Below are positions 54,372 through 64,000 of a stretch of 64,000 nt of DNA, piece after piece. Each line of letters starts with the position of its first letter. The first letter of the stretch is position 1. Made by a program: the position numbers and the translations under genes. The DNA lies in NCBI RefSeq assembly GCF_029227915.1, contig NC_079882.1:4526001-4590000 (forward strand), given 5' to 3'. The notes beneath the pieces are model-generated. The model saw only the letters and a program-made list of their open reading frames with translations. It did no database searches and was not told the DNA's origin. This stretch comes from Hydractinia symbiolongicarpus (Eukaryota > Cnidaria > Hydrozoa > Anthoathecata > Hydractiniidae).

Positions 54372-57300
54372 TCAAGATGAAGAATACTTTTCTTTCGTTG
54401 TATCTTGCGAGATTATCTGAGTCTAAAAAAAAATAGAAAACGTAACAAAACAATCATAAAGAAAGTCTACTTAAAAACAACGGCTCAAGTAACATTTTTA
54501 AACTAAAAGAAGATTTTTGATCGAAGATCGATCTCTCATTTCTAGCTTGATTTTATTTCTTTATTATTCCAAAATAGCATTATTGTTTGAGTGTTGGGTG
54601 TACAAGCTGAGTGTAATCACGTTGCTTTTTATAGGTTTTCGCCAAAACAAGAGCAATCCCAAAAAACAGCCATGTTTCCTCTAAATTTATTATTTTTTAA
54701 GCACATCTTTTTCCACCGCAAATTTATTTGTAACCTGGAAAATAAGAAATCTCTTCGTGTGAGGACGACATCACATCACAATTTGTCAGTTTATGCTTCA
54801 TGCTTGTGTGCATAAGAGTAAGTTAAAGAGTAACGCCTTTGCTGATTATGATTTGAAAGAAGTTTATGGCGCGCATTAAAATATACACTGTCAAATGTTT
54901 GTTGGTACCTACCGGAGCTGTGGGGACGCTGGATGGATGCTCAAAGTACAGATACTGTGGTACGTGCGGTTGCATCAAAGCTGGATAGGTGGGTGGATGC
55001 ATTAAAACAGGTTGTCCAGGTCGATGCATCAGTGTAGGTTGTAAAGAAGAGGAAAAAATGGGTTGATGACCCTGTCCTTGGAAAATATGTGGCGGTATCA
55101 GTCCAGAATGTACAAAACCTTGATTTAAAGCAGGCTGTAGTAGGGTAGGTTGGCCTGGTATTTGTAAAAATGCTGGATGACCTGGCTGCATGTACACACC
55201 TGTGGGGATTAACATCGGTGTTGGAGATGGTGCTAAAAAGAACATAACTTATAGCAAAAGAGCAATACAACTTTTAAATTTCTAAAAATTTTCCTCGCCT
55301 TGGATACCGTATTTCCTCTAAAGAACGCCGCGGCGTTCTTTACAAAATGCAATTTTTAGGTGCGGCGTTCTTTAGAGGGCGGCGTTCTTTGGAGGGCGGC
55401 GTTTATTACAAAACCATGAGTGAGACAAAAAGCAGAAGTTGACGTTAAGTATTTTCTTTAAGATTAAATATAGATAACAAAAGAATTAAACTATGAAAAG
55501 TCTATTAAACAATGTCAATGTCAATGTCGCTATCTCCGTCCGAGTCTTCGTCGATAACATGAAAGGACTCATAGCTTTCATTTACATCACAATCGTAAAT
55601 TTCAAATGGGTTGTCAGAAGATTGGTCTTCTTCCAATGCCTCAGTTGCTTTTTTCATTAAGGTAGCACCAGATGAACAGGACGATCCTTCTTTAAAACAA
55701 TGGATTTGTCCATCCTCTGATCCATCAAGAGCTAAATTTAAACCACACGACTTGAAAGATTTGATAATCATTTCCGTGCTCAAGCCATTCCATGCGTCTA
55801 AAACCCATTGCACTAGCTTTCGTCGCGATAGAGGTTTCTGGTTTCCTCCTTTTGTGAACTGTTGAACACCTTCAACCATCCATTCGTTATAAAGATCGAT
55901 CATCCGACTCTTAAATGGTTTATTCCATGAGACATCTGGTGCCTGTATATATTTAGTGCAGCCACCGGGAATTATGACATTCTCAATTCTGCCTTTTGAC
56001 AATTCTTGTTTCACGGAATCCATCATGTGGCATTCAAATGAATCCCAAGCTAAGAAGCGTCGATTAAAGGAAAACTTTCCTAAAACTGTTTGCACATAGT
56101 GTAAGGTGAGTTCCTCGTTCATCCATGCATTTTTTGAGGACACAACTACGCATTTATTTTTGAATTCAGTATTTAGTTCTTTGCATTCGCGTTTTGCACC
56201 ACCAAAAACAATAAATGGTTTAAATTTACTTCCGTCTGCCTTTGCTGTCAAGCATACAGAAATTCTGACCTTTTCATGACCAGTCGATTTAAGCATAATT
56301 TCTCGTTCGCCACGCTGTGACACCGTTGTAGGTGCTGTCATATCCGCCCAAACAGCAGTCTCGTCCATTGCAAGAATCGAACCGGCGTTGAATTGGTATT
56401 TCTTTGACATTCGGCGGACATGTACTACATACTGCACCAACCTGTCCACAAGATACGCTGGATCCTTTTGAACTGTTGTCGTTCTACGACGTAATGAAAG
56501 ACAATTTCGTTTCATGAACTTTTCCAACCAACCTCGACTAGCCTGGAAACTATTTTTTGCAACAGTGTCCTCTCCAGCTTTTTCATCGTGCATTGCTTTT
56601 GCTTTTCTCATTATCAGTTTTCTCGAAACACGCAAAGAATTAGCTCTCCTATCATGTATCCATTCGAGCAAATCTTCTTCTAAATCAAGATTCTTGATTT
56701 TGCAACCTCCTCCTTCTAGTTTGAATCTTTTCGCTGCTCCTTGTTTCAACTTCTCCACATTAGCTCTCCATTCTCTTACTCTTTTTTCATCGACACCGTA
56801 CTTTCTTCCTGCTTCGCGATTTGATGTACTAATTGCGTGATCAACAACTGTTGTCTTAAATTCAAAGGCAAAGCTTCTTCTTTTTTCCCCTTTATGGGAT
56901 ATTAACTGCTTCTCCTCGTTGTGCGACATTTTTCTAATGAACTTTCACTTACAAACATAAAAGTGTGTAAGGTTGATATATACAGATTGGGAGCAATTAT
57001 CTTGTAGTATTGTTTACTGGTGTCAACTTTTTCTTTAAACACTATTAACAATCCAAGGGAGTGTTATTTTCGACGAGATCAAAAGCGCGGAAAATGATTT
57101 TGAATAGAATTTTTTCTCTATAAGAAAAAGTTCTATTTTTATCAATCGTTGATTGCACGCTCATACGAAATATATGATAGCTACACGTGGAAGTCAGAGA
57201 TTTGAGAAGAACATGGCTCGAGTGATTCCTAAAACATTTGAAATGTATTTCATCATTAAATTCTCTACAAATATTCGCGGACATCATGTTTATAAAAATA

Positions 57301-59604
57301 TATGGACACCCATTATAGGAGAATCTTTGGTTTGCAAAGAAGACAAGAGAGTAGAGGCTCAAGAACTGGACAAGAATGCAATTGGAACGTACAAACTCAT
57401 GGACGGCAACGAAACCTTAGTGGGACATTTGCCAATAGAGTTGTCAAAGCTGATATCGTTTTTTATTGAAATTGGAGATAATCATGTAAATGCGACAGTT
57501 ACTGGGAAACGAAAACGAGAGATTGGTTTGAGTGTACCTGCAAAGTTCATTTGTTTTACATCTAGCAAAAGTTATGCTAAAATTCTTCACGGTGAACTGT
57601 TAAAGCGTAAAACTAAATATTCGTATTTGTCATTAGATGTAGAAGAATTTTGTGAAAGAAAACAGATCAAATTGATATAAATACCAACCTTTACTTTCCC
57701 TATTAAAATGGGTTTTTTCTAATAAACGCCGCATCTAAGGTGCGGCGTTCTTTGGAGGGCGGCGTTCTTTAGAGGGCGGCGTTTATTACAAATTTTCATA
57801 TAGAAGTGCGGCGTTCTTTGGAGGGCGGCGTTCTTTAGAGGGCGGCGTTCTTTAGAGGAAATACGGTACTCATTGGTCAAAAAACATAAAACCTTTCCTA
57901 ACCTTAAATACTCATTGGTCGAAAATCTAAAAAAACATTTCCTCACCTTGGATACTCATTGGTCGGAAATCTAAAAACATTTCCTCACCTTGGATACTCA
58001 TTGGTCCAAAATCTAAAAACATTATTCGTCACCTTGGATACTCTCCAAAATCTAAAATCATTTTCTTACCTTGGATACTCATTGGTCCAGGTACTGTAAT
58101 CGAACTTTGTTTTCCAGCAAGTAAAGCATTTGCTACGTCAAAGCCACCATGATGAGCTGCAAGCATGCTGATACTAGGTGTAACCATGGGAAATTGGTTT
58201 GCCATTGTAGACATCAAGCTTGTTTGTCGAGCTGGCACCATTAGTTGGTGAGGTGACAGGTATTGGGGGGACATTAAAGGTTGATAAGTCGAACCACGTA
58301 AAAGAGATTTATCATTACCGAGGGTATCGTCTGCAACAGAATAAACTGACGTAAACTTATTTGTAGTAGTGCTTCCTTCGATTTTTACAGGTATAAGCTT
58401 CAAGCCGCCCTCTCCAGACACAGGAATCAGAGGTATGGTACCCATTTCAGTGTCGATACCAGCTAAGGATTTAACAGAGGTATCACAATCATTTGGAGTG
58501 TTATTTAACGCATGCAATGTGATATTGCCACCGATGATCTGATCAAGCACACTCACAGGGATGTTAACAGTAACTGTTTGTTGTTCCGCTTCTTGAATAG
58601 GCGATCGACAATCAGAGGAAGTTATAGGACTTGACCTGTTGCTTCTTGATCCATCCGTACTTACTATCTCAATGTCATTTTTAACAGGACTGACATTTAT
58701 ACCATTTGGCGATGTGGTTTGCTTCGAAGCAGATGCAACAATCGGCACCGGCAAAACGGGTGGTTGCATTTGGTGACTAACAGATCTTTCCTTCTTCAGT
58801 TCGTCTGCCGTAATATTCAAAGGTATAGCTTTTATGTTTGAAGGGAGTGTACTTAGAGCGAGAGACGATATTACTGGAATTTCATTATGATGAAGGGGAA
58901 ATTTTGTCTGATTTAAACCAAGCTGCATTAACTCTGGAGGAGGGTGCAATGAATATTGTAGTGCTGTATGAGGAAATGAAACCGCTTGTGACGCGAGAAG
59001 TGAAGGGGTAATGGTTGAAATAGGCGTTGACGAAGCAGATTCAGAAACGGTTTTTGCAAGAAATGTTGATTGACGAACGGTTTGTTCAAGCTTCTGAAGT
59101 GGATTTCCTATGTAAATAAAATATTTTAGATCATCGTTTGGATGTTTACTTCCATCCGCAACTCCCTTAGGCATAAAGCAGTAAAAAAGGTAATAAGTCA
59201 TACCTTCGTTGATGCCCGCCTCATGTTTTGAAGTATTTAGCGCCGCGGGCGCATCATCTGCTTCAATGTTCTCGCTCATTGTTGTCGTACATGCGGGGTG
59301 AAGATTTCGAAGAAGCGATGCGGCTATATCATCTCGATGGAATTGCCTTCTTTTAAATATTCCCAACTTTTTTCGTTCATTGATTTCCAAACGTTCTAAA
59401 GTGATAACACCATTGCATTAAACACCCACATTAATCCATAACGGTAAAAATCAAAACACAAGTAATACGGTATGGCATGGTATGCAGTGTACAAAAACTT
59501 TTAAGTGCACGAAGTGTTGTGGAATTACCTTGTGTTCGTGCTTCTCCGCCGGTCCAAGTTCCTGCAACCATTGGAAACCTTCTTGTTTTGGGTTTCTTCA
59601 CCAT
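54372..59604 (-). CDS. Unrecognised Pro/Gln/Ser-rich protein, 5 exons
   Basis: Exons: 59529-59604, 59204-59395, 58070-59107, 54913-55232, 54372-54422; splice sites and phases agree and predict 558 residues. The start ATG at 59604 is preceded by an in-frame stop. The N-terminus is basic (MVKKPKTRRFP; ERKKLGIFKRRQFHRDD). The middle is Ser/Thr/Pro-rich with VTVNIPVSVLDQIIGG. The penultimate exon is a Pro/Gln/His repeat-like tract (LMHPPTYPALMQPHVPQ). The look is of a nuclear or transcription-regulatory protein, but no family is recognised. Intron 2 (59108-59203) is 96 bp, a multiple of three without stop, so it could be retained in frame. Intron 3 holds pogo-like transposon 2. The short last exon is the least certain. 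Confidence 0.68.
55505..56929 (-). CDS. Pogo-type DDE transposase of transposon 2
   Basis: Intact single exon, 474 residues, ATG at 56929. The N-terminus has a psq/CENPB-type HTH (RRSFAFEFKTTVVDHAI...GRKYGVDEKRVREW). A second CENPB-like DNA-binding half follows (DLEEDLLEWIHDRRANSLRV...GWLEKFMKRN), then a DDE_1 domain with D189 (ILAMDETAVW), D296 (FLAWDSFE) and D332 (GGCTKYIQAPDVSWNKPFK). The last two are 35 residues apart (DD35D). It resembles POGK-type pogo transposases. The C-terminus is acidic (DSDGDSDIDIDIV). No lesions are seen, so the element could be active. Confidence 0.93.
   Translation of the reverse strand: MSHNEEKQLISHKGEKRRSFAFEFKTTVVDHAISTSNREAGRKYGVDEKRVREWRANVEKLKQGAAKRFKLEGGGCKIKNLDLEEDLLEWIHDRRANSLRVSRKLIMRKAKAMHDEKAGEDTVAKNSFQASRGWLEKFMKRNCLSLRRRTTTVQKDPAYLVDRLVQYVVHVRRMSKKYQFNAGSILAMDETAVWADMTAPTTVSQRGEREIMLKSTGHEKVRISVCLTAKADGSKFKPFIVFGGAKRECKELNTEFKNKCVVVSSKNAWMNEELTLHYVQTVLGKFSFNRRFLAWDSFECHMMDSVKQELSKGRIENVIIPGGCTKYIQAPDVSWNKPFKSRMIDLYNEWMVEGVQQFTKGGNQKPLSRRKLVQWVLDAWNGLSTEMIIKSFKSCGLNLALDGSEDGQIHCFKEGSSCSSGATLMKKATEALEEDQSSDNPFEIYDCDVNESYESFHVIDEDSDGDSDIDIDIV
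57174..57680 (+). CDS. HIRAN-domain-like accessory protein of transposon 2
   Basis: Intact open frame of 168 residues from the ATG at 57174 (57213 is an alternative start, 155 residues). It begins about 245 bp from the divergent transposase start. HIRAN-like features: NIRGHHVYKNIW, LDKNAIGTY, VGHLPIELSKLISFFIEIG at about 83-101, and a late LSVPAKFICF strand. It shares with the transposon 1 protein the pattern FS-RG-H-Y, W-P, AI, VGHLP-E-S and AT-T, so the two are homologous although the transposases are very different. It lacks the lysine-rich tail of the transposon 1 protein. Function within the transposon is unknown. Confidence 0.72.
   Translation: MIATRGSQRFEKNMARVIPKTFEMYFIIKFSTNIRGHHVYKNIWTPIIGESLVCKEDKRVEAQELDKNAIGTYKLMDGNETLVGHLPIELSKLISFFIEIGDNHVNATVTGKRKREIGLSVPAKFICFTSSKSYAKILHGELLKRKTKYSYLSLDVEEFCERKQIKLI
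57867..58090 (-). repeat. Tandem repeat of an exon 3' end with its splice donor
   Basis: On the minus strand, exon 3 of the gene 54372-59604 ends ...CCAATGAGTATCCAAG|GTAAGA at 58070. The same phrase with a GT-type donor recurs at 58033, 57989, 57947 and 57903, spaced 37-44 bp, and a further unit is split by transposon 2 (left half at about 55293-55306). The units are therefore a minisatellite of decoy donors directly downstream of the presumed real donor. Confidence 0.72.
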
Positions 59605-60007
59605 GATGTTCGTGTTGGCGAATTTTTCAGCTAAATGTGTCGAGTCGAGTGGAATTATTATTTACGTTTAGATCAGCCAGTTAAGCTATTTGCTATAGGC
59701 TTCTTTCTCTCATCAACTTTAAGCTAACTTACATCTATTAATCTTTATTGATGATATATTTCTTTCGCGTAATACCTTTTGATGCAGTACATCTAAAATT
59801 ATCAACGATACGTTTAAAAACAAAGAAATTATTTAAAAAAGGTAAGGATTAATTAAGTTCCTACCTATTTCCTGTAATACTTTGAACTAAAAGTACAAAG
59901 AATATTTAGCAAAACATATGTAGCGTGTCAATAAAAAATAACAAATGTAAACTTCAATAAATTATTTTTACTCCACTTAGCCTTACAAAGTGTCAATAGC
60001 CTAGACT

Positions 60008-63000
60008 TCACATGAAGCGACAACATAAAAGTTTCACAAAAGAAAAGTATTCAAAAACCTTTTCATCACTGAGAAGTTCTACTATGGCTTGGTAACATTT
60101 TTCTTGTGCTATCGCCAATGCTGTTTTATGAAACTGAAAATAACAAGAAACAATTTTAACAATTCATGCAATTCCTCACAAAACTCTCTCGTCTTCTTAG
60201 TTTGATTGATGTAGAAGTACCTAGAAATTTTGTACTAGCTACGTATATTTGTAATCACAAAAGTAATAATTTTGCTTCTCTTTTTAGACTGTTTTTTAAA
60301 TTGTAATTTATTTGTTTTTATAGTGGAAATCTAATGATGGGACATAATTCTCAAAATTGTAAATACATTGTTTTGGAAAAACGATGTAGATTGTGTTGTG
60401 GTTGGTAAATCCTGCAAAGGTTTCAGTGATATACTTTTTTCATGAAGCATAACTGTTTGAAATTTATTTTCGACTTTTTTAGCATTTCCTTTAGTATTAG
60501 CTAAGCATATTCCGTTTTTAACATTGACATTGGGAGGAAAGAGAAGTTTAAACCTAGGAGAAAAGCTGAAACTGAAATTCCCAGTAAAATTCTTCAAGAG
60601 TGTGAAGGAAGCAAGTAACCAGTAAAAGTTAAAATAAGCGTAAAAATAAACAGAATTACTATGTAAAAAAGTATTATGGTAAATACTAGGAGGCAAATTT
60701 CTCAAGGTCGTTTTGAACTTTTCATGGTTCAACCGAAATACTCTCGTTCTCAATTTTTCCAAGGTTTTCAAGGCACGCCGTGTAGAGACAGCATCAATTT
60801 ATAAACTTTCAACGCAGTAATAATATTCAATATATTCCTAACCTTGTTTTTCATGTCTGTCCTAACACCAGCCTTTAACAAGAGCAGACAAATATCAAAA
60901 CTGTTAGCTTCTACAGCCCAGTGCAAAGGTGTCATCTTCAACTGAAATTAATTAAGCATATGATTATAGAGGTTCTATTGAAATCCCACAAAACTTTATT
61001 TTTATATAGCTTTGAAATAACTTCACAAGAAACAAGTTACTAACTAGATAATGCTTTGATTTTAAGCATTGACTATTTTAAACAACATCTCTCAATTGCT
61101 TGCTTGCAAAAAACTTCTGTTTACTGGTGCTTAATTTGAACATTTAAAACAAAAACCACCTCCTCTTATTTTGAAATATAGGCAGATATTTAAAAACAAC
61201 AGGAAAATACGAGAGAAAAGCACAAACCATATCAGCAGCATTTACGTGGGCACCTTCGTTTACCAACATTTTAACAATCTCAAAGTGACCATGTTGGCAA
61301 GCAAAGTGAAGTGGAGCCTTGTCAACCTAAAAATTCAAGGTAAGGATGGCTTTGAAAGTAAATGTACAAGAAGCGTATTGGTAATAGCTAGCAGGAGAGA
61401 TAAACAGAAGGAGAAGCATCGTATTTCGTAGCTGTTGATATCTATTTAAATTTTGTATTGTTTTAAAAAACAATTGAATCACAAGCTAGTCTCGCTCTTC
61501 TGAGTCTATCTGTTCAAAATATGTTCAAAGTGACTTTCTTCTAACAAACGGCGTGCAGGAAAGACTAGTAATTTGATGTCGATTCATTGTGCTTATTTCA
61601 GCAGTTAAACATATTTTGTAAATATCTTGTATGTTGGTGTATCAACAAATAACATGTTTGAGAAGAGAAACATTTGTGCGGAAGGACTTGAAAATCGCCT
61701 TTTGAAGCTTGTCTACTGATTTATGAAAATAAATTAAAAACGGCTGCAAAGGGGTTGCAATACGATTAAATTCCAAAGTGTATTGTCAGATAAAAAAAAA
61801 GTTGATAAACAAACTAGAAATGTGATTTAATTTCTCAAATTTTACAACATTCGAAGATAAACTGTGAACTCTGTGGTCAAGGTGATTGGAAAGATGGTAC
61901 AACTATGCGAGAGATGACATGATGGCTTAGCAATTTTGTGTTATTGAATTACAAAATAGAACTGTTATGGAAGCTGTAAAATTGCAACTTGTAATATCCA
62001 TTGGATGTATAAGTTGTATAAGGGGGGTCCTTAGGAATAAATGTTCTACAATAATATCCGTCTGGTCTGGCTGAAAGTCATAAAACAAATTTACAACAGT
62101 TGTCTCTTTACTTACAAATGTATAAACAAGGGAAAGAACATTTTTTCACTGACAAATGTAGATAAAATATTGAGAAAATAAATAAAGTGTTATGTTCACT
62201 TCTCTTGGTAACTCAGTTGGCAAAGAGAGAGAGTACGTTTCATGAGTTATTTATCTTCTAAAGCAAGTAACTCTATTCAAGGAGCTATTTTAACATTTTC
62301 GTATTTCTTAATGGATAAATTAATTTGACTAGAATAGTCGAATTAATTTAGCAACGGTAGTACACTCAGAATCCATTTTGAGGTCATAAAACAATTGCTA
62401 GGGATTAAATTTTGATTTCAACTAGAAAGTTTCCAAAGTTAAATATTTAATTTCAGCTTTAAAGTTGATTACAATTAGGAGGATGGTGAGAGAGATAAAA
62501 AATATTAAAAATTTGTTTTCCAGACTGTGCCATATTTATTTATGTCTTTTAGAAAATTAAGTAAAATTTAATAACCAATCATAGTGCGATGAATAAAAAC
62601 AAATGAGTGCGCCATATTTCAAATTTCAAATAATTACACGCAGGAGCAAACAAACTTTAAAATTAAAGTAATACAAGAAAGATCACTTAAGAGACATGCC
62701 TAGCACAATGGAAATTAAAAAAGATGTTTCTTAAGTTTATTTTTCATATTACGTGATATTTATTTGTGTACATAAATTAGGTAAATTACACTAGCTATTT
62801 TTTCTTAAGATAGGTATCATAGTTAGAATTGCGCAATGGAAAAGGCAGGGTATAAGCTTAATTGGGGGCTTTTTATACACCTTATGACAGTATCTGAAAA
62901 AAAAGGTAGATCTTTTATATATAAATTGTCAGGTTGGGGCGTAATTATGTAAGACTTTTCAGTAACACGAAGTTTGCATGTATTTCAACGATAGACAAAT

Positions 63001-63701
63001 TATGTATACTGCTACGTACATGGATAATATGGCTGATTAATGTTCAATTACATGTAACATCAATAATAAATGCCCATAAAGTTGTTGTTGTGTGAAGTAT
63101 GTAAAGAAGTTTTGATAAGTGGTTAAAAGGATACTATTTTCTCCTTAGCATACAATATAGGAATGACTGATTTCTAAATTGGACACCCTGGTAGTACACT
63201 TTAAGTAGTCAAAAAATAACTTACAGCACTTCAACATACTGCAGAAAAAGCATAGGTACCTTTGTCCTGCCATCCCGGCTGATACCAGATTTTATCAATA
63301 TCTCAGCGGTACTTGCATGTCCATAAATGGCAGCTAGATGTAGAGGAGTTGTTCCTAGCTAAAAAAAAACAGCAATAATACATGTGAGAAATAAACAATA
63401 TCTGTCTGAAACTAAGATTTTGATATTGGGAGTGCTGTGCTGATAAAGGGCTTTTAAATTGCACAAAAACATCACCAACTATTTTGTCCACTTTTGTTGT
63501 TTCAGCAATAATACGCTGATTATATTGACGTTAATGACAAGACTATTTTTATTATTATGCACCTACCCAATCTGTAGTTAATGGAGCACCATTGCACATT
63601 AAATTATTAACTTCATCTGTATCACCAAGGCGTGCTGCTTCCAGCAAACGTTTACCCAGGTCACTCACAATTTTAGTACTGTTGGAAGTTCCATATGACA
63701 T
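60008..63701 (-). CDS. GABPB: GA-binding protein subunit beta, ankyrin-repeat region, 5 exons
   Basis: Partner of the ETS factor GABP-alpha in a nuclear transcription complex (family knowledge). Exons on the minus strand: 63567-63701, 63260-63358, 61228-61326, 60843-60941, 60008-60133. The start [42 protein letters not shown] matches the GABPB N-terminus. Exons 2-4 are each exactly 99 bp and encode one 33-residue ankyrin repeat apiece ([39 protein letters not shown]). The predicted protein is only 185 residues because the last frame stops at 60008, whereas vertebrate GABPB has a further 200 or so residues with the dimerising coiled coil. Either this is a short form or a weak donor (AAG|GTTTTT near 60050) leads to exons I could not find. 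A minus-strand AATAAA lies near 59741-59746. Confidence 0.85.
61327..63259 (-). other. GABPB intron 2
   Basis: A 1.9-kb AT-rich intron. No transposon, RNA gene or conserved open frame was recognised on either strand. Confidence 0.5.
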
Positions 63702-64000
63702 TGCATTATCTTTGTATATATGTAAAAAAACATAAAAATATAAACACACAAATAAATTACTTTAGCTGGTAAAACTTTGAAAAACGTTGATATTGTCAGG
63801 TGTACAAATAGCTAATCAAAAGCCTTTTACATAAATAACTAAACCTTAAATAAAAAAACAACAACATTATGTCTGACCTCACAAAACACATACTTTAAAG
63901 GACTTGTAGCTATACATCATCCCTAATATAACTTTAAAAATTAAAATCAAAAGATAACAAGGTAATTCAAATCTGTCTCTTTAAATCAACCTTGTTTGGC
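63702..64000 (-). other. GABPB upstream region
   Basis: The last 300 bases of the window lie upstream of the GABPB start codon and should include 5'UTR, an intron or promoter sequence. The frame stays open for 16 codons before the chosen ATG but has no family match there. No core promoter element was recognised. Confidence 0.35.

Larger units (their letters stand above)
55307..57866. mobile_element. Pogo-like DNA transposon 2 (transposase + HIRAN-like gene)
   Basis: Terminal inverted repeats begin CCGTATTTCCTCTAAAGAAC at 55307 and end in the complement at 57866, each flanked by TA (55305-55306 and 57867-57868). The target was 'ccttggaTActcattgg', an intact form of which repeats several times just to the right, so the TA duplication is directly visible. 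Subterminal zones hold repeated GCGGCGTTCTTTAGAGG units, GC-rich against an AT-rich background. Inside are an intact transposase (-) and a divergent HIRAN-like gene (+). It sits in intron 3 of the minus-strand gene 54372-59604. Confidence 0.92.

Noticed and set aside
60331-60771. 146-codon minus-strand open frame in GABPB intron 4
   Set aside because: It opens with TTG rather than ATG, has biased low-complexity composition and no known similarity; GABPB exons 4 and 5 splice across it in phase.

Overview
The window is eukaryotic, AT-rich genomic DNA with intron-rich genes, GT-AG splice sites, RTE-type LINEs, tRNA-derived SINEs and several eukaryotic DNA transposons. Gene content (SMAP-type ArfGAP, FAM135 lipase-like protein, phosphoglycolate phosphatase, GA-binding protein beta) is animal. 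The RTE element with a PHD-like finger, the HIRAN ORFs carried by transposons and the general repeat style suggest an early-branching animal, most likely a cnidarian; a hydrozoan is my guess but is not proven.

Layout. 574-14909 (+): complete nine-exon SMAP ArfGAP gene. Its 9.6-kb first intron holds an RTE LINE (about 1690-8694) into whose 3' end a 3.6-kb pogo-like transposon (4999-8586) has jumped, followed by a second decayed RTE fragment. 17045-17977 (-): an intronless, secreted, bacterial-type L,D-transpeptidase (YkuD). 20523-22568 (-): a truncated phosphoglycolate phosphatase (PGP) copy. 23513-27027: a degenerate DNA transposon with an IS5-like transposase and a SWIM/YqaJ-exonuclease/PHD protein. 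27028-41782: a second, direct copy of 12345-23512, now holding a 3' SMAP fragment, a broken YkuD gene and the complete ten-exon PGP gene. It also carries a 4.3-kb noncoding block with a CCTGACGCTCAGG satellite that the first copy lacks. 41783-45578: intergenic, with SINE, microsatellites and fold-back repeats. 45579-52639 (+): complete 15-exon FAM135 gene. 54372-59604 (-): an unrecognised five-exon Pro/Gln/Ser-rich gene whose third intron contains a second pogo-like transposon (55307-57866). 60008-63701 (-): the ankyrin-repeat half of GABPB.

Main themes. (1) The two pogo-type transposons have dissimilar transposases but the same plan: a DD35D transposase reading toward one terminal repeat, and a divergent small gene encoding a HIRAN-like protein reading toward the other. 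This is the best candidate here for an undescribed system. (2) A direct segmental duplication has decayed reciprocally: SMAP and YkuD are intact only in copy A, PGP only in copy B. (3) An animal genome carries a peptidoglycan-type L,D-transpeptidase with peptidoglycan-binding domain and signal peptide. (4) The 5' splice-donor end of one exon has been amplified into a small tandem array, into which a transposon then inserted.

All exon boundaries were placed by eye from reading frame, GT/AG sites and remembered family sequence; no alignment or database search was run.
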